A stretch of DNA of 64,000 nucleotides, taken from the NCBI RefSeq assembly GCF_964204645.1, contig NC_134031.1, forward strand, positions 6,369,001 through 6,433,000, given 5' to 3'. Both the position numbers and the translations under genes were made by a program. The notes beneath the pieces are model-generated. The model saw only the letters and a program-made list of their open reading frames with translations. It searched no databases and was not told the origin of the DNA. The DNA is from Tubulanus polymorphus (Eukaryota > Nemertea > Palaeonemertea > Tubulaniformes > Tubulanidae). Positions 43,220-53,298 of this stretch are shown one piece after another (position 1 is the first letter of the stretch; each line of letters begins with the position of its first letter).

Positions 43220-43402
43220 TATGGAATTACTAGAGTTATTAGATAATAGTTGTTTCAGATTAAAGGTTGAAAGGTTGAGCGAGTAGAATAATAAAAAATT
43301 GGAGCTTGCGAGAATTTATCTTTTATCTTTATGAGCTCGACCTTTCAACCTTTGATCTGAAATTATATAAGATTATTTAATTACTCTGGTAATTCCTCTA
43401 GT
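43220..43402. repeat. Long hairpin with AAAGGTTGAAAGGT arms
   Basis: The left arm, from GGAATTACTAGAGTTATTAG through AAAGGTTGAAAGGTTGAGC, is matched by its inverse at 43330-43402. The loop is about 30-40 bases. It marks the right edge of the AT-rich insert and may be a terminal repeat of that element or a separate MITE. Confidence 0.7.
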
Positions 43403-43619
43403 CTATCTATTTGTCTGACATCGATTTTTTGAATTCTCGCGTGAGAAAACCAAACTTTTTTAATTCTCGTGCGAGAAAACCAAAATGTTTTGTTCTCGCG
43501 TGAGAAAAATCAAAAGTTATGAATTCTCCACGAGAAAACAAAAAAGACGGGTCAATCTACAGCCATACAGATAATTGTTTAGTATGGCCCGAATCAGCCA
43601 TCACATATTTTAGATAGAC
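43401..43619. repeat. GTCTATCTA element with internal repeats, copy 2
   Basis: Sister of 35412-35623, with the same ends and four AATTCTCGYGTGAGAAAACC-type units, slightly diverged. Confidence 0.75.
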
Positions 43620-43996
43620 AAAACGGTAAAAAGCAACCAAAAGAGAATCTCAGCTATGGGGCTTTTTAAGCGATCTATGAATAACTTCGCGCTTGAATCA
43701 ACAATCGTTCATCAATAAGAGTACTCGAAGATGCAGCCTCGAAGATAAAATCAACAGACATCAAAACTGTTTTAATCCATGCAGTTGCACGCAGGCCGAT
43801 TTTAATTTGTCGAAGTAACCGGTATTCGTTCAAAGGGATTTAAAACGCCTAATTAGCCGTTAGATTTATCGGGAACGTCACTCGGCCCGTCATCACCATC
43901 GCGCTTCGTTCATATCGTATTTAATTGGTTGTCACGGTTTTTGAAAGGTGTCGCGAATATTACGATTCGACTGGAAATTGATGGCGCTATCGTGGG

Positions 43997-45100
43997 ATGT
44001 TCGTTGAAAACGTTACTGCCTCGTTAAGCGATCAACTCAGCTTTTGTCAGAGAATTCAAACTAACTCTATCAAATGGTCCGATAACAAACTCGTGGTTTT
44101 AACGTATTTAACGTGGTATCTATCGGCGTCAGTGATGGGTATGATCTTCAACGCATTCACGTTGTTAGTTCTAAAACAGTTCAGATCTGACATTTATTTT
44201 CTCATCAAAACACTCGCTATAAATGATCTGTTATTTATGATCGCTGCATTCATTCTTTATCCCCTGAGAACTGCTTACCTCTACGCGGTGTTGGGGAATA
44301 TTCTATTTTACATTCATGACTGGAATTTAGGTTGGATTTTTATCTCAGCCGCTGTGCCGTTTTTCTACATATTTCAGATGACACGTAACTGGTGCACTGT
44401 ACTGCTCAGTCTAGAGCGGTTAATCGTCATATTTTTTCCGATAAAATCTCGTAGATTCCCTAAAAAGTTGGTATCAAAATATGCAATGGCATTTACTTTG
44501 CTGCTAAGTTTTTGTGGTCATTTTATTCAATTTTTACCAGAAACTCGGCTTGAATTTATCAACTGCCCTGTCGATTGGCCGTATATTACGATACGCTCTA
44601 AGATATATTATCATTATCCCACGTGGTTAAAACATGGCATATGGCTTTATAGCATTTCCGGCACATTTATCTTCATGTATTTAACCGTTACAATCCCAAT
44701 TTTTCTTTTAATCTTCATCAACGTTATACTTATATCGGTGATATTTGTGCGCCAGGTTACTCGACGTTCACAGCTCGGTATTACTGATGAATCGACTAGA
44801 AGGGAAATGAGGGTTTTAAGGATGGTTTTATCGGTGGTTTCGTTGTTTATTATTTGCGAAGGTTTTGGTTTTATCGACCGCATGAGTCTCATGGGGTATG
44901 TGCCTAGGATTCCGCATATAATAACAATAGCGTTGGGATTTTCAATTACAGATTCGACAGTAAACTTTATCGTCTATTGCGCGACAAATAAACAGTTCAG
45001 AAAAGTAGCCATTACTATTTTAAGCGACTGGGCCATTTCTATCACAAACATTTCTCACTTCAAACAACGTACTTCGATAAACTTTGATAAAACACCATAA
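43997..45100 (+). CDS. Orphan class A GPCR, family A, copy 2 (intact)
   Basis: 367 residues, close paralogue of 36056-37174. Differences cluster at the N-terminus, in the ECL2 region (IYYHYPTWLKHG here, RYYRYPTWFRHG there) and at TM5-ICL3. TM3 LLSLERLIVIFFP and TM7 DSTVNFIVYCATNKQF are unchanged. Its tail is five residues shorter. Both copies open, so both may be in use with different extracellular surfaces (inference). Confidence 0.87.
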   Translation: MFVENVTASLSDQLSFCQRIQTNSIKWSDNKLVVLTYLTWYLSASVMGMIFNAFTLLVLKQFRSDIYFLIKTLAINDLLFMIAAFILYPLRTAYLYAVLGNILFYIHDWNLGWIFISAAVPFFYIFQMTRNWCTVLLSLERLIVIFFPIKSRRFPKKLVSKYAMAFTLLLSFCGHFIQFLPETRLEFINCPVDWPYITIRSKIYYHYPTWLKHGIWLYSISGTFIFMYLTVTIPIFLLIFINVILISVIFVRQVTRRSQLGITDESTRREMRVLRMVLSVVSLFIICEGFGFIDRMSLMGYVPRIPHIITIALGFSITDSTVNFIVYCATNKQFRKVAITILSDWAISITNISHFKQRTSINFDKTP

Positions 45101-46246
45101 ACGTGACTAAGCACTGATTTGCATCATGCAAACATTTTTATCGTATCATCTAGTTTTACATAATATGGGACATAATTCGGAGACCTCTGAACCATTTTAC
45201 TCATTGTCTTGGATAAGATTGACGTGACGGGTAAAATATTAAAGAGAACATCGAGAAAATGTAAAACATATCTACAATGGTAAACGTCGTACACGAGATA
45301 CTCGTATTGTGAATTTCAATGTGGAAAAAATATTCCATCGAAAGTGGTAAAATCATGCTTACTAAATACGAATTGAAGAAATTGCAGTCGCAATTAAATC
45401 GATATATAATATAATGATTATTTCGCCATGTATATATGCAGCATCAATGATATACAAATGATAAAAAGTTACATTCATGCGCGGCTGGATGCTTGGAAAG
45501 TCGCGTATGGACGTAACTTGTTATCATTTGCAATAATACACGATCAAAGCATTTTTCAACATGATAAGAAACGATAGCCAAGAAATTATATCGTGTCTAT
45601 TTCGGCCGAATCCTCGCTTCCCTTGGTAGACTTGCCATTTTACAATTGAAATCTTTTTCTGGTTATGTATCCTTTTTCAGGAATCAGATTTTTGAGTTTA
45701 CCGTGTTACATATGATGTGGATTTTAATTACGAAATGTTTCCTTTGCTTTTTTGTTTACTTCCCACAAAATAATTGCAGCAAAATTCCACATTGAAATCA
45801 CCCCTTCAGTTACGTATCCTCACCTATATTGCACGGTGGCCAAAATCAACAGAGCTCAGAAACTGTTTCGATTCGTTCTGGAGATTGATCTTCGTTTTCC
45901 GACGATATCACCGTCATTCTAAAATTGTTGCTCATTTAATATCTAAGCAACGCAGCGAAATCTCGCAGAAATCTTCGCTCGAATTTCCAGTAACGTAAAT
46001 GTAAGAATCAATCAAATGCTATGCGCGTGTGCAATTTAAAATCTTTGCAATTCAGTTAAATTATTTTGTTTTTTGTTCAGGTAACGCATGAAACTTAAGC
46101 CACCACCAGGGCAGTCACGTCTCTCCATCGTAAGTCGGCCAGGGGGTGGATTTCACCATCTATGCCAGCTGATGTGACACCTCCAGCGCAACAACCCCTT
46201 CGAATCTCGTTCGTTGTCTGCATCTTTTTAGATGACCGCCTACTAC
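45101..46246. other. 3' flank of receptor A2
   Basis: Noncoding; near-identical to 37175-38240 until about 46170. No gene recognised. Confidence 0.6.
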
Positions 46247-46290
46247 CTCGTAGATTCCCTAAAAAGTTGGTATCAAAATGTGCACTACTC
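46247..46290 (+). pseudogene. Short stray fragment of a family A receptor
   Basis: About 36 bases from CGTAGATTCCCTAAAAAG through ATCAAAATGTGCA are identical to the ICL2/TM4 junction of the A1 gene (around 36520-36555), in the same frame of the short ORF 46162-46404. The sequence on each side is unrelated to the receptor, so this is a fragment copied by recombination or filler repair. Confidence 0.6.
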
Positions 46291-47553
46291 TCGTTAACGC
46301 TGCGCCAACAGTACTACGAAATTCTCTACCTATTTCACCGAGAGCATCTGAATCCGTTGAAACTTTTCATCGAAATCTTAAAACCTACCTTTATAAAATT
46401 GTAACCTTTTTTATGTGTTATCTATTGCTTTTATATTCGTAAAAAGTGCGGCGATCGTTTTTTCAGTTCTGCGCTATATAAATAAACAATTAAATTAACA
46501 GCCAATCCCGTCCAGTCATTCCCTCAGCTCATCAGGCTGACATACAGTCTTCGCTTACTATGCCAAGTACTGCGACACGAACTGCGGAATATTGAACGCG
46601 TCAGTGGAATATGTTACCTTGTCCTTCATTCAACCCGGTTACTTCAATCTGTGTTTTTAAATCTAAGCTCAAACTCATTCGTAAATCAAAGCTTTTAATT
46701 AAACTCGTTTAAATAATTTTCTCGGTTCTCTTATTCATACGTTGTCTGAATGAGACTATTTCGTACTTATTCCATTTAACCACGGAAATTCCAGATAAAA
46801 TGATTCTCAATTATTTCAGCATATTATAACTATAGCGATTATTATCGTAGAATAATTTCTCGGTATCGATGAGGGCATTTAGTTCCAAACCCATCCCAAT
46901 TTGATACGAACGGTTCCGTCAAGTATTGTTGAACCACATGTAGAGAGCGCATAAACTGGGGGTCGATTAGAAAATAATCAAAAATCTTCTCAAAAACAGC
47001 ATATCGATTCAATGTCATTGTTGTTTTACTCATTCATGTGGTTATGACGAGCTTTGAAGACACGAAACAATAAATTATTGAATATCATGCTATATAATCT
47101 TCTTTGAATTGTCGAGTTCTTAAGGCTCTAGCATTAGAACAGATGAATGTTAAATATGTTAAATGTTAAATTCTGAGTAAGACTAAGTTTAAGCAGTTTC
47201 AGTGGTCGTTAAATGCATGTGCAAGATAGGTTTATGTTCCATTTCAATCTCTTTTATATTGTCGCGAGTGAATCGAATGAATATATGTCATGTAGAAAGA
47301 TCGATTTCACGAAAATCAATATGACTTTTCTTGCAGATGGCAAGTATATATATATACATTCATATCTGTCGCAGTTGATCTATCGATTTGAAGCTTATTC
47401 CCTAACCATGTGTGGAAAAGAAAAATATGGGTTGTAAATCGAAAGAGCATACCTGTAGTCGACGTAAGGAACTCAGCAATTACCCGGCGAGAAAGGGGAG
47501 TGCAGATGATACTGTCAGCACAGAACACGATTTCCCAAACACTCTCGAGATTC
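46291..47553. other. Spacer and 5' flank of receptor B2
   Basis: From about 46670 it matches 38690-39538. No gene is recognised. Confidence 0.5.
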
Positions 47554-48723
47554 ATGATGCAAAATTTTACTTCTGGACCACGAGGGATATTCATACCACC
47601 ACGACCACCGCCGTTTATCTGGGCTTTTATTCTATTTCTTCGCAATTATGACGTCTATGATCAAGTTACAGTCGCTAAGGAACTGTACATACATCCACTG
47701 GGAAGCGTGTTTAACTTTCTAACAATAATATTACTGGCAAAGTGTCGAAAATATCAGTCAGTTCGTTACACGTTCCCGTATCTCATAACTCTCGCGTTTT
47801 CAGATCAACTTGTCGTGCTGTTTGGTTTAAGAAAATTCGCTAACACGATGATGACGTACATAATCTTGAAATTCGAATATTATCCGAAATGTCGAAGTTG
47901 GATCGCGTTTGAAGGTAAAGGGGGCATTACATTTTGTCCATCTATTTACTATTATTGGTATTATTTCTATAGTTTAATAGAACAAACGATTCCAATATGT
48001 TTCATTGAGAATTTGCTCAAAAATCAAGCCATCACTGTGTCTAATTATATGGTTGTAGTGATTTCTATCGAAAGATTCGTCTCCGTTCGTTTTCCTTTTG
48101 TTCACATGCAGCACTTCACTGTAACTCGACGTAGATATGCAATAATAATTGTAGCTAATTTTGCAACTATTTTGAACTTGGATCTACCAATGTTTCATAG
48201 AATTATTGTACAAACTAGTGTCAACCGAACATTTTTTTACTGTGGTGGTGAGATAAAATACAATGCCATTACAAATACATACAGATCTATTGCGGTATTT
48301 GTACGGGATATAGTCCCAGCTTTAATTGTAGTTATTGCATCAGTGGCAACTGCTAGAATTCGCCGAGGAAGTAACACACGTATTGATGATGTCTCAGTTC
48401 GCACCAGTCGTCGTAAGACGGAGGCCAGTAAAACGTTACTTCTAATAGTTATTGTCTATCTGGTACTCGTAATGCCGTACGCTATCTGTGATTGTTGGAA
48501 CAAACTTGGAACATTGGTTTCATCGTTATTAGGTCGAAAAACAAGTAAAAATCCAGTCATCATATTTTTTACTAAGAGCGTGTGGTATTTTCTCCACAAT
48601 ATATTGACAATTCCTCGCCAGCTTACGTTCTGTGTAAATTTCTTTATATATATGACAACACTGAAAATCTTCAAGCTGAAACTAGTCAGTGGTTTCCGTT
48701 GTAGGAAATATCCAAAGCAATAA
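47554..48723 (+). CDS. Orphan class A GPCR, family B, copy 2 (intact)
   Basis: 389 residues from the ATG at 47554. The frame is open for 48 codons further upstream, but the upstream part is not conserved with the B1 gene, which starts at the equivalent point. TM1 has HPLGSVFNFLTIILL, TM2 LITLAFSDQLVVLF, then the CPSIYYYWYYF loop, TM3 ISIERFVSVRFPF, ICL3 ARIRRGSNTRIDDVSVRTSR, and TM7 NFFIYMTTLKIFKLK. Very similar to 25289-26482. Its duplicate at 39539 is dead, so this is the working copy of the pair. Ligand unknown. Confidence 0.87.
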   Translation: MMQNFTSGPRGIFIPPRPPPFIWAFILFLRNYDVYDQVTVAKELYIHPLGSVFNFLTIILLAKCRKYQSVRYTFPYLITLAFSDQLVVLFGLRKFANTMMTYIILKFEYYPKCRSWIAFEGKGGITFCPSIYYYWYYFYSLIEQTIPICFIENLLKNQAITVSNYMVVVISIERFVSVRFPFVHMQHFTVTRRRYAIIIVANFATILNLDLPMFHRIIVQTSVNRTFFYCGGEIKYNAITNTYRSIAVFVRDIVPALIVVIASVATARIRRGSNTRIDDVSVRTSRRKTEASKTLLLIVIVYLVLVMPYAICDCWNKLGTLVSSLLGRKTSKNPVIIFFTKSVWYFLHNILTIPRQLTFCVNFFIYMTTLKIFKLKLVSGFRCRKYPKQ

Positions 48724-49293
48724 AAAGTATAATTCTTTATATTAACCACGAAATCTTACATAGGAATGATTCTCAATTATTCACTCAATGTAGTCCGCAT
48801 ATTTCAAAGTGCAATGTTGTATCGTAGAATGATTCCACCAGTTGTGTTTGATTTCTTCCACAAAAGGAACTCCAAAACGATTTATTTCTTCAACTTCTCA
48901 GTCAAATCCACATGGCTCTTCATAAAATTTCCAGGATGTGTTCAGCTTGTTAAATTGCACAAATGACATGTTGGAATTCTCGATAGGTCCCTCTTTGCAT
49001 CCGCTAAGGGGCATTATACATGATCAAACGTCAGAGGTCCAAAAGTGATTGTATGAGAAAATTTTCTATTTCCAATTCCATGATTTCAACGTAACGTCAG
49101 CGGGAAAGTCGTGGCTTACGACCTGCATTCAATTTTGTCCGCGGTGGCGCTTTTCTGGAATCGACCGTTTTAAAGCAAAAATATGGGAACCCCGTTTTCA
49201 GAGAATTAGGTTAATTAATGATAATAATAGCTCGGTTCTAGCTCCTTGATTATAACAAAGGTGTCATCGCGTGGAATGTTTTTGTAGTAAAAG
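48724..49293. other. 5' flank of the D unit, duplicated
   Basis: About 48866-49290 matches 52505-52920 with small indels, part of the second (B/D) duplication. No gene. Confidence 0.55.
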
Positions 49294-49402
49294 CATCCCC
49301 CGGCAGGGATTCGAACCCGATGGTATCGAGATTGCCCCGGTACGAAACCCTGCCACACTAGACCGAGTGCCATCAGGTTCGAATCCCTGCCGTGGGAGGA
49401 TG
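49294..49402. repeat. Palindromic tRNA-like mobile hairpin, copy 2
   Basis: Arms CATCCCCCGGCAGGGATTCG and the inverse ending CCCTGCCGTGGGAGGATG, with B-box-like GGTTCGAATCC at 49377-49387. Flanked by a 9-bp direct repeat TAGTAAAAG (49285-49293, 49403-49411). The paralogous flank near 52904-52925 lacks the element. Confidence 0.75.
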
Positions 49403-49445
49403 TAGTAAAAGATGCTTCAATTTATCGTTTAACTTAGTACCCTTA

Positions 49446-50040
49446 GGAAGAGATTTGAATTCATCAAATTCAATCGGAATTATCAGTTTTACTAATATAA
49501 GATACTTGTATGTAGATACGGTATTTCAGATGTCTACTTCGACGAGTACTTGGTTGCTTTCCGTAATGAGTATTGATCGCTATATCGCAATTAGATTTCC
49601 ACTTTCGGCGAGACAATGCTCTACAATAAATGTTGCACGAAGTGTTACAGGTCTATTTTTCCACAATCTTATTCGATGTCCCAACTTGGTGGGACTTAGA
49701 AACAACTCGGATAAACTCAGGTGAAGCGTGCGAACGCGTCGGCCTGAGATGGCTACTGCTATTAAACAAAATTTACTTGCTCTAATACGATTTCCTTTTC
49801 GTTGTGCTGAAGTTAATACCTGGTTTTATCGTTCTTGCATGCAATGTGCACATGTTCATATTGGTACGAAAGGTAGCCCGGGATCGGTGTCAAAATTACC
49901 CAGCAAAGTTGAACAACAGGATGCAACAAGCAGCAAACAAGGCGACAAATTACATTCATGATTATAGCGCTTTATGATATTCTTCATCGAATACGCATTG
50001 GCGTTAATAAACACGATATTGCCGGCATTTTTTTGAATCT
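49446..50040 (+). pseudogene. Family D receptor pseudogene
   Basis: Paralogue of 53299-54306 from the TM2/ECL1 region on. The TM3 region is readable (STSTWLLSVMSIDRYIAIRFPL in two short quotes: STSTWLLSVM, SIDRYIAIRFPL). Small indels shift the frame after TM4 and again in ICL3. TM7 is deleted: the sequence jumps from the ATTGCCGGCAT codons to what in the intact copy is the 3' flank. The 5' third is absent. Confidence 0.87.
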
Positions 50041-50935
50041 GGATATTGCCCACAAACTTACTCGCCACATTTGATAGTTTGTCATTTCAACACGATCGGG
50101 AAACCAAAGGCCACAGAATGAAATTTCAATTAAGTGTATAATAGTAAAGAAATGAAACATGCATAAGATCTGTTAAGTAGTTGGCCAAATTTCAGTGTAA
50201 ATCAATGGTCTATCAGTTGCCCGTGTTTTCGAAACATTGTCTTATTCTAAAATCTAAAATGCATTATACAAAACATTTTGCTACGCACTTCCTGTTATCG
50301 ACAAGCATGGAAATTTCCAATAATACAAACACGAATAGTACAGTAGACTACCAGACAACTTGACGGGTGGAAAATATTCATGCAGCTCAATTCGAAATTC
50401 TCACTGAACTGAAGAGTTTCCAAAACCAAACACAATACGCATGTAGATACGGTATTTCAGATGTTTTCTTGACGAGTTATTGATTGCTTTTCGTAATGAG
50501 TATTGGTTGCTTTAGATCTTGCTATCAAATTTCCATATTTGTCGAGACGATCCTCTGAAATAATGTTGCAGTCTGAATGTATTTCATATTCGTATACGTT
50601 TGTAAGAGTTTTAAAAATTGATGAGATACACGTTACAGTATTATGGATTGTGTATATATTATATCTAATCATCACGAGCTCATCCTATATAAATATAGTG
50701 TCTTTAGTGGCTTGATTAAGATCTACGAGTTGAGACGAATTGTTCGTAATTCAGATATACGATGTGAATGCGATGATCATTCAGTTTTACCAATGGATCT
50801 ATTATTTTTCAGCGATAAAACGCGTGATGGATGGAAAACATATTAACGCGATAAATCACACCAAGCGTTTTTTTCTCACGTCAAGGATATCAACTAATAG
50901 CCAGATTTTAGAGACATTAATGAAAGACATTTAGA
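50041..50935. repeat. Duplicated 3' flank of the D gene, copy 1
   Basis: Matches 54310-55190. Near 50441-50520 and 54765-54840 both copies carry a further short, degraded repeat of the D gene's TM3 region (ATGTAGATACGG...TTTCAGATGTTT...GACGAGTT). So the D locus had been duplicated once before this unit was copied. Confidence 0.65.
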
Positions 50936-51700
50936 TATATTGACAATTCCTCGTCAGTTTTATTCTGTGTAAATTTCTTTACATATATAACACTGAAAAT
51001 CTTCAAGCTGAAACTAGTAAGTGGGTTCAGTTGTAGATGTCTTAGGAAGTATTCAAACCAATAAAAAAAGTATTATTTTCCATTTGCAACATTTTCCATT
51101 TACAATCTCACATTATTAGAAATTATTCTCAATTACTAACTCAATGTAGTCCGCAGATTTCAATGCGCAATTTTTTATCGTAGAATGATTCCACGACATC
51201 AACGAAACTTTTAGTTCGACTATTTCAAAATCCAACACGATTTTGTACATTCCTACCGGTCAGATATATTGTAGAAATAGTTCTTCATGTAAACCACGCT
51301 CAACAGCTGAATCAGTACAAAAAAAAACGATTTCTCAAACACTCGTGAGATTTACATTGCGATTACAATCTTACTTCTAGACTTCCAAAGATATTCATGC
51401 AACCTCAATTAACACCGCTGCCGTTTTCCCGGGTATTTTTTCAAAATATATCTTCGCCGAAAGATATTGTGTCTATGAAAAGGTTCGATTTGCCGAGGAA
51501 TTGTCAACATTACTTACCCACCGGAGAGTAATGTTACCGCGTGTTTAACGACTTTTTAATCGGAGTTTTACTCTAGTTGTACTCTTTGACTTAAGCATCA
51601 GTGGCAACTGCTAAGATTCGCCAATGAAGTAAAACACATATTGATGTCTTAGTTCGCGCCAGTCATCATAAAACGAAGACTAGTAAAACTGTCGGCTTAC
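50936..51700 (+). pseudogene. Scattered family B receptor fragments
   Basis: 50936-51070 matches the TM7 end and stop region of the B2 gene (48599-48725). About 51330-51510 resembles its N-terminal region, and 51595-51690 its TM5-ICL3 (GCATCAGTGGCAACTGCTA). The pieces are out of order, with heavy damage. Confidence 0.7.
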
Positions 51701-51768
51701 CGTAGGCCGGAGTAGAACATGGGCAACTACCCGGATACGGCCGTCGCAAGCCAACTTACGTCGAACGG

Positions 51769-52310
51769 GGTAACAGGTAAAATTCCCCACGCAAAATTTG
51801 CCCTGGTAAAATTTCCCCCGGTAAATATCCCCCTAGGTTAAAAAAATCCCCCTGGTAAAAATCCCCCAAAATTTGATTTCACAGCAAAATTCAATAAAAT
51901 ACTTCAATATTCTTATGTTGAAAAACTTGAATAAATTTCAAAAATGTCAAATTTTCCGTGGTATTTTTCACATTATTCACCTTAGATAATCTGCGACTTT
52001 TACCAAGCTACGTGCATAGAAATTATTCCGTGACTTTAAGATACCAACATGTATAAAAAAAAATACATTATCGTAGTTTTGAAAATTTCTACAAAGAAAT
52101 CTAGTTTGTAATAGTAAAATATCTACGTAGGCCTACCCTAAGTATTAATGTAAAACGTATTATCTGTTTTCATTTAGGTTCTATACTTAAGTTTGATAGA
52201 AAACTGAACTTGGGGGATTTCTACCGGGGAGGGGGATTCTCACCTGAGGGATTTTTACCGTGTGGGATTTTTACCGGGGGGATTTTTACCAGGGTTTTTT
52301 TACCTACAAT
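51769..52310. mobile_element. Foldback element of GGTAAAAATCCCCC subrepeats with 10-bp target duplication
   Basis: The left end has several GGTAAAATTTCCCC-type units and the right end their inverse (GGGGGATTTTTACC), around an AT-rich centre. A 10-bp direct repeat CGTCGAACGG (51759-51768, 52311-52320) flanks it. Nonautonomous; the 9-10 bp duplication length would suit Mutator-like elements (inference). Confidence 0.75.
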
Positions 52311-52320
52311 CGTCGAACGG

Positions 52321-53298
52321 ATATGACGGTAACTGGTGGCCTATCGTAGGCTGCCAGTTGCTGATAGTCGGCGAAAAACGTAGTTGCGTCGGTTGGCGTC
52401 GAGACGCTTGTCGACATAAGCCAGCTTTTATGAATTAGAGCATTGATAATTTTAGCCAATTTTCAGAAACTTTTTAATGTTGCTTTTCAGTTGTATTTTT
52501 TTTTTCTTCCACACAATGAACTTCAAAACGATTCATTTCTCCAACTCCTCAGTCAAGTCCGCACGGTTCTTCATAAAATGTCAGTATGTGTTCAGCTTGT
52601 TAAATTGCACGACATGTTGGAATTCTCGATAGGTCATTCGTTTCGTCCGCTAAGGGGCATTATACATCAAACATCAGGTCCAAAAGTAATTATGTGAAGA
52701 ACAATTTTATTTTCGAGATTTCAACCTGATGTCAGCGGGAAACTTGTGGCATACAACCTGAATTTATTTTTTGTCCGTGGTTGCGCCATTCTGGGATCGA
52801 CCGTTTTAAAGCAAAAATATGGGAACCCCGATTTCAGAAAATTTGGTTCTTTCGGTCCTAGCTCCTAAACTATAACAAAAGGTGTCCTCACGGGGAATTT
52901 TTTTGTAGTACTAGAAAAGACGCTTCAAATGATCTATCGTTTGACATAGCACCCTTTCTTGTTCTTTGGTAGGGTCACCTAGAAATATATCAATAGCAAG
53001 GACAATGGGAACGACAACGCGATGTTAAGGCTTCATTCAGTAATAAATTCAACAAAGTGTGTAGTGTGAAAGGATTGCTGAAAATTGTTGCGGCAGGAGC
53101 TGTAGCTGTAGTTTTCCTCGTGAAATTATATTCTAGTGTTCGAGCTTTGTTGAGGCGTGTCAGATTCTTGATATACATGTATACGCAATAAATAACCACC
53201 CTCTGCACTGTAATCATTCTTCTTCCACCACCGTGAGTCAAAATCCATCGGCATACAATCATCACTCACGTGAATAGTAAAGATGTCGAGTTAAAGCT
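52321..53298. other. 5' flank of receptor D
   Basis: 52505-52920 is the partner of 48866-49290. The rest holds no recognised gene; a minus-strand 91-codon ORF (52990-53265) has no motif. Confidence 0.5.

Larger units (their letters stand above)
40270..48730 (+). repeat. Right unit of an approximately 9-kb tandem segmental duplication
   Basis: Follows the order of the left unit (about 30,980-40,026): shared flank, C gene (minus), GTCTATCTA element, A gene (plus), A 3' flank, B 5' flank, B gene (plus). The matching blocks are 40290-42171 with 31000-34065 (less the LINE and MITE), 43401-46170 with 35412-38240, and 46670-48723 with 38690-40026. The middle pieces 34223-35411 and 42172-43400 do not match each other. 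Confidence 0.85.

Noticed and set aside
47410-47553. 48-codon upstream extension of receptor B2
   Set aside because: Not conserved with receptor B1, which begins at the equivalent of 47554, and it lacks a better start context.
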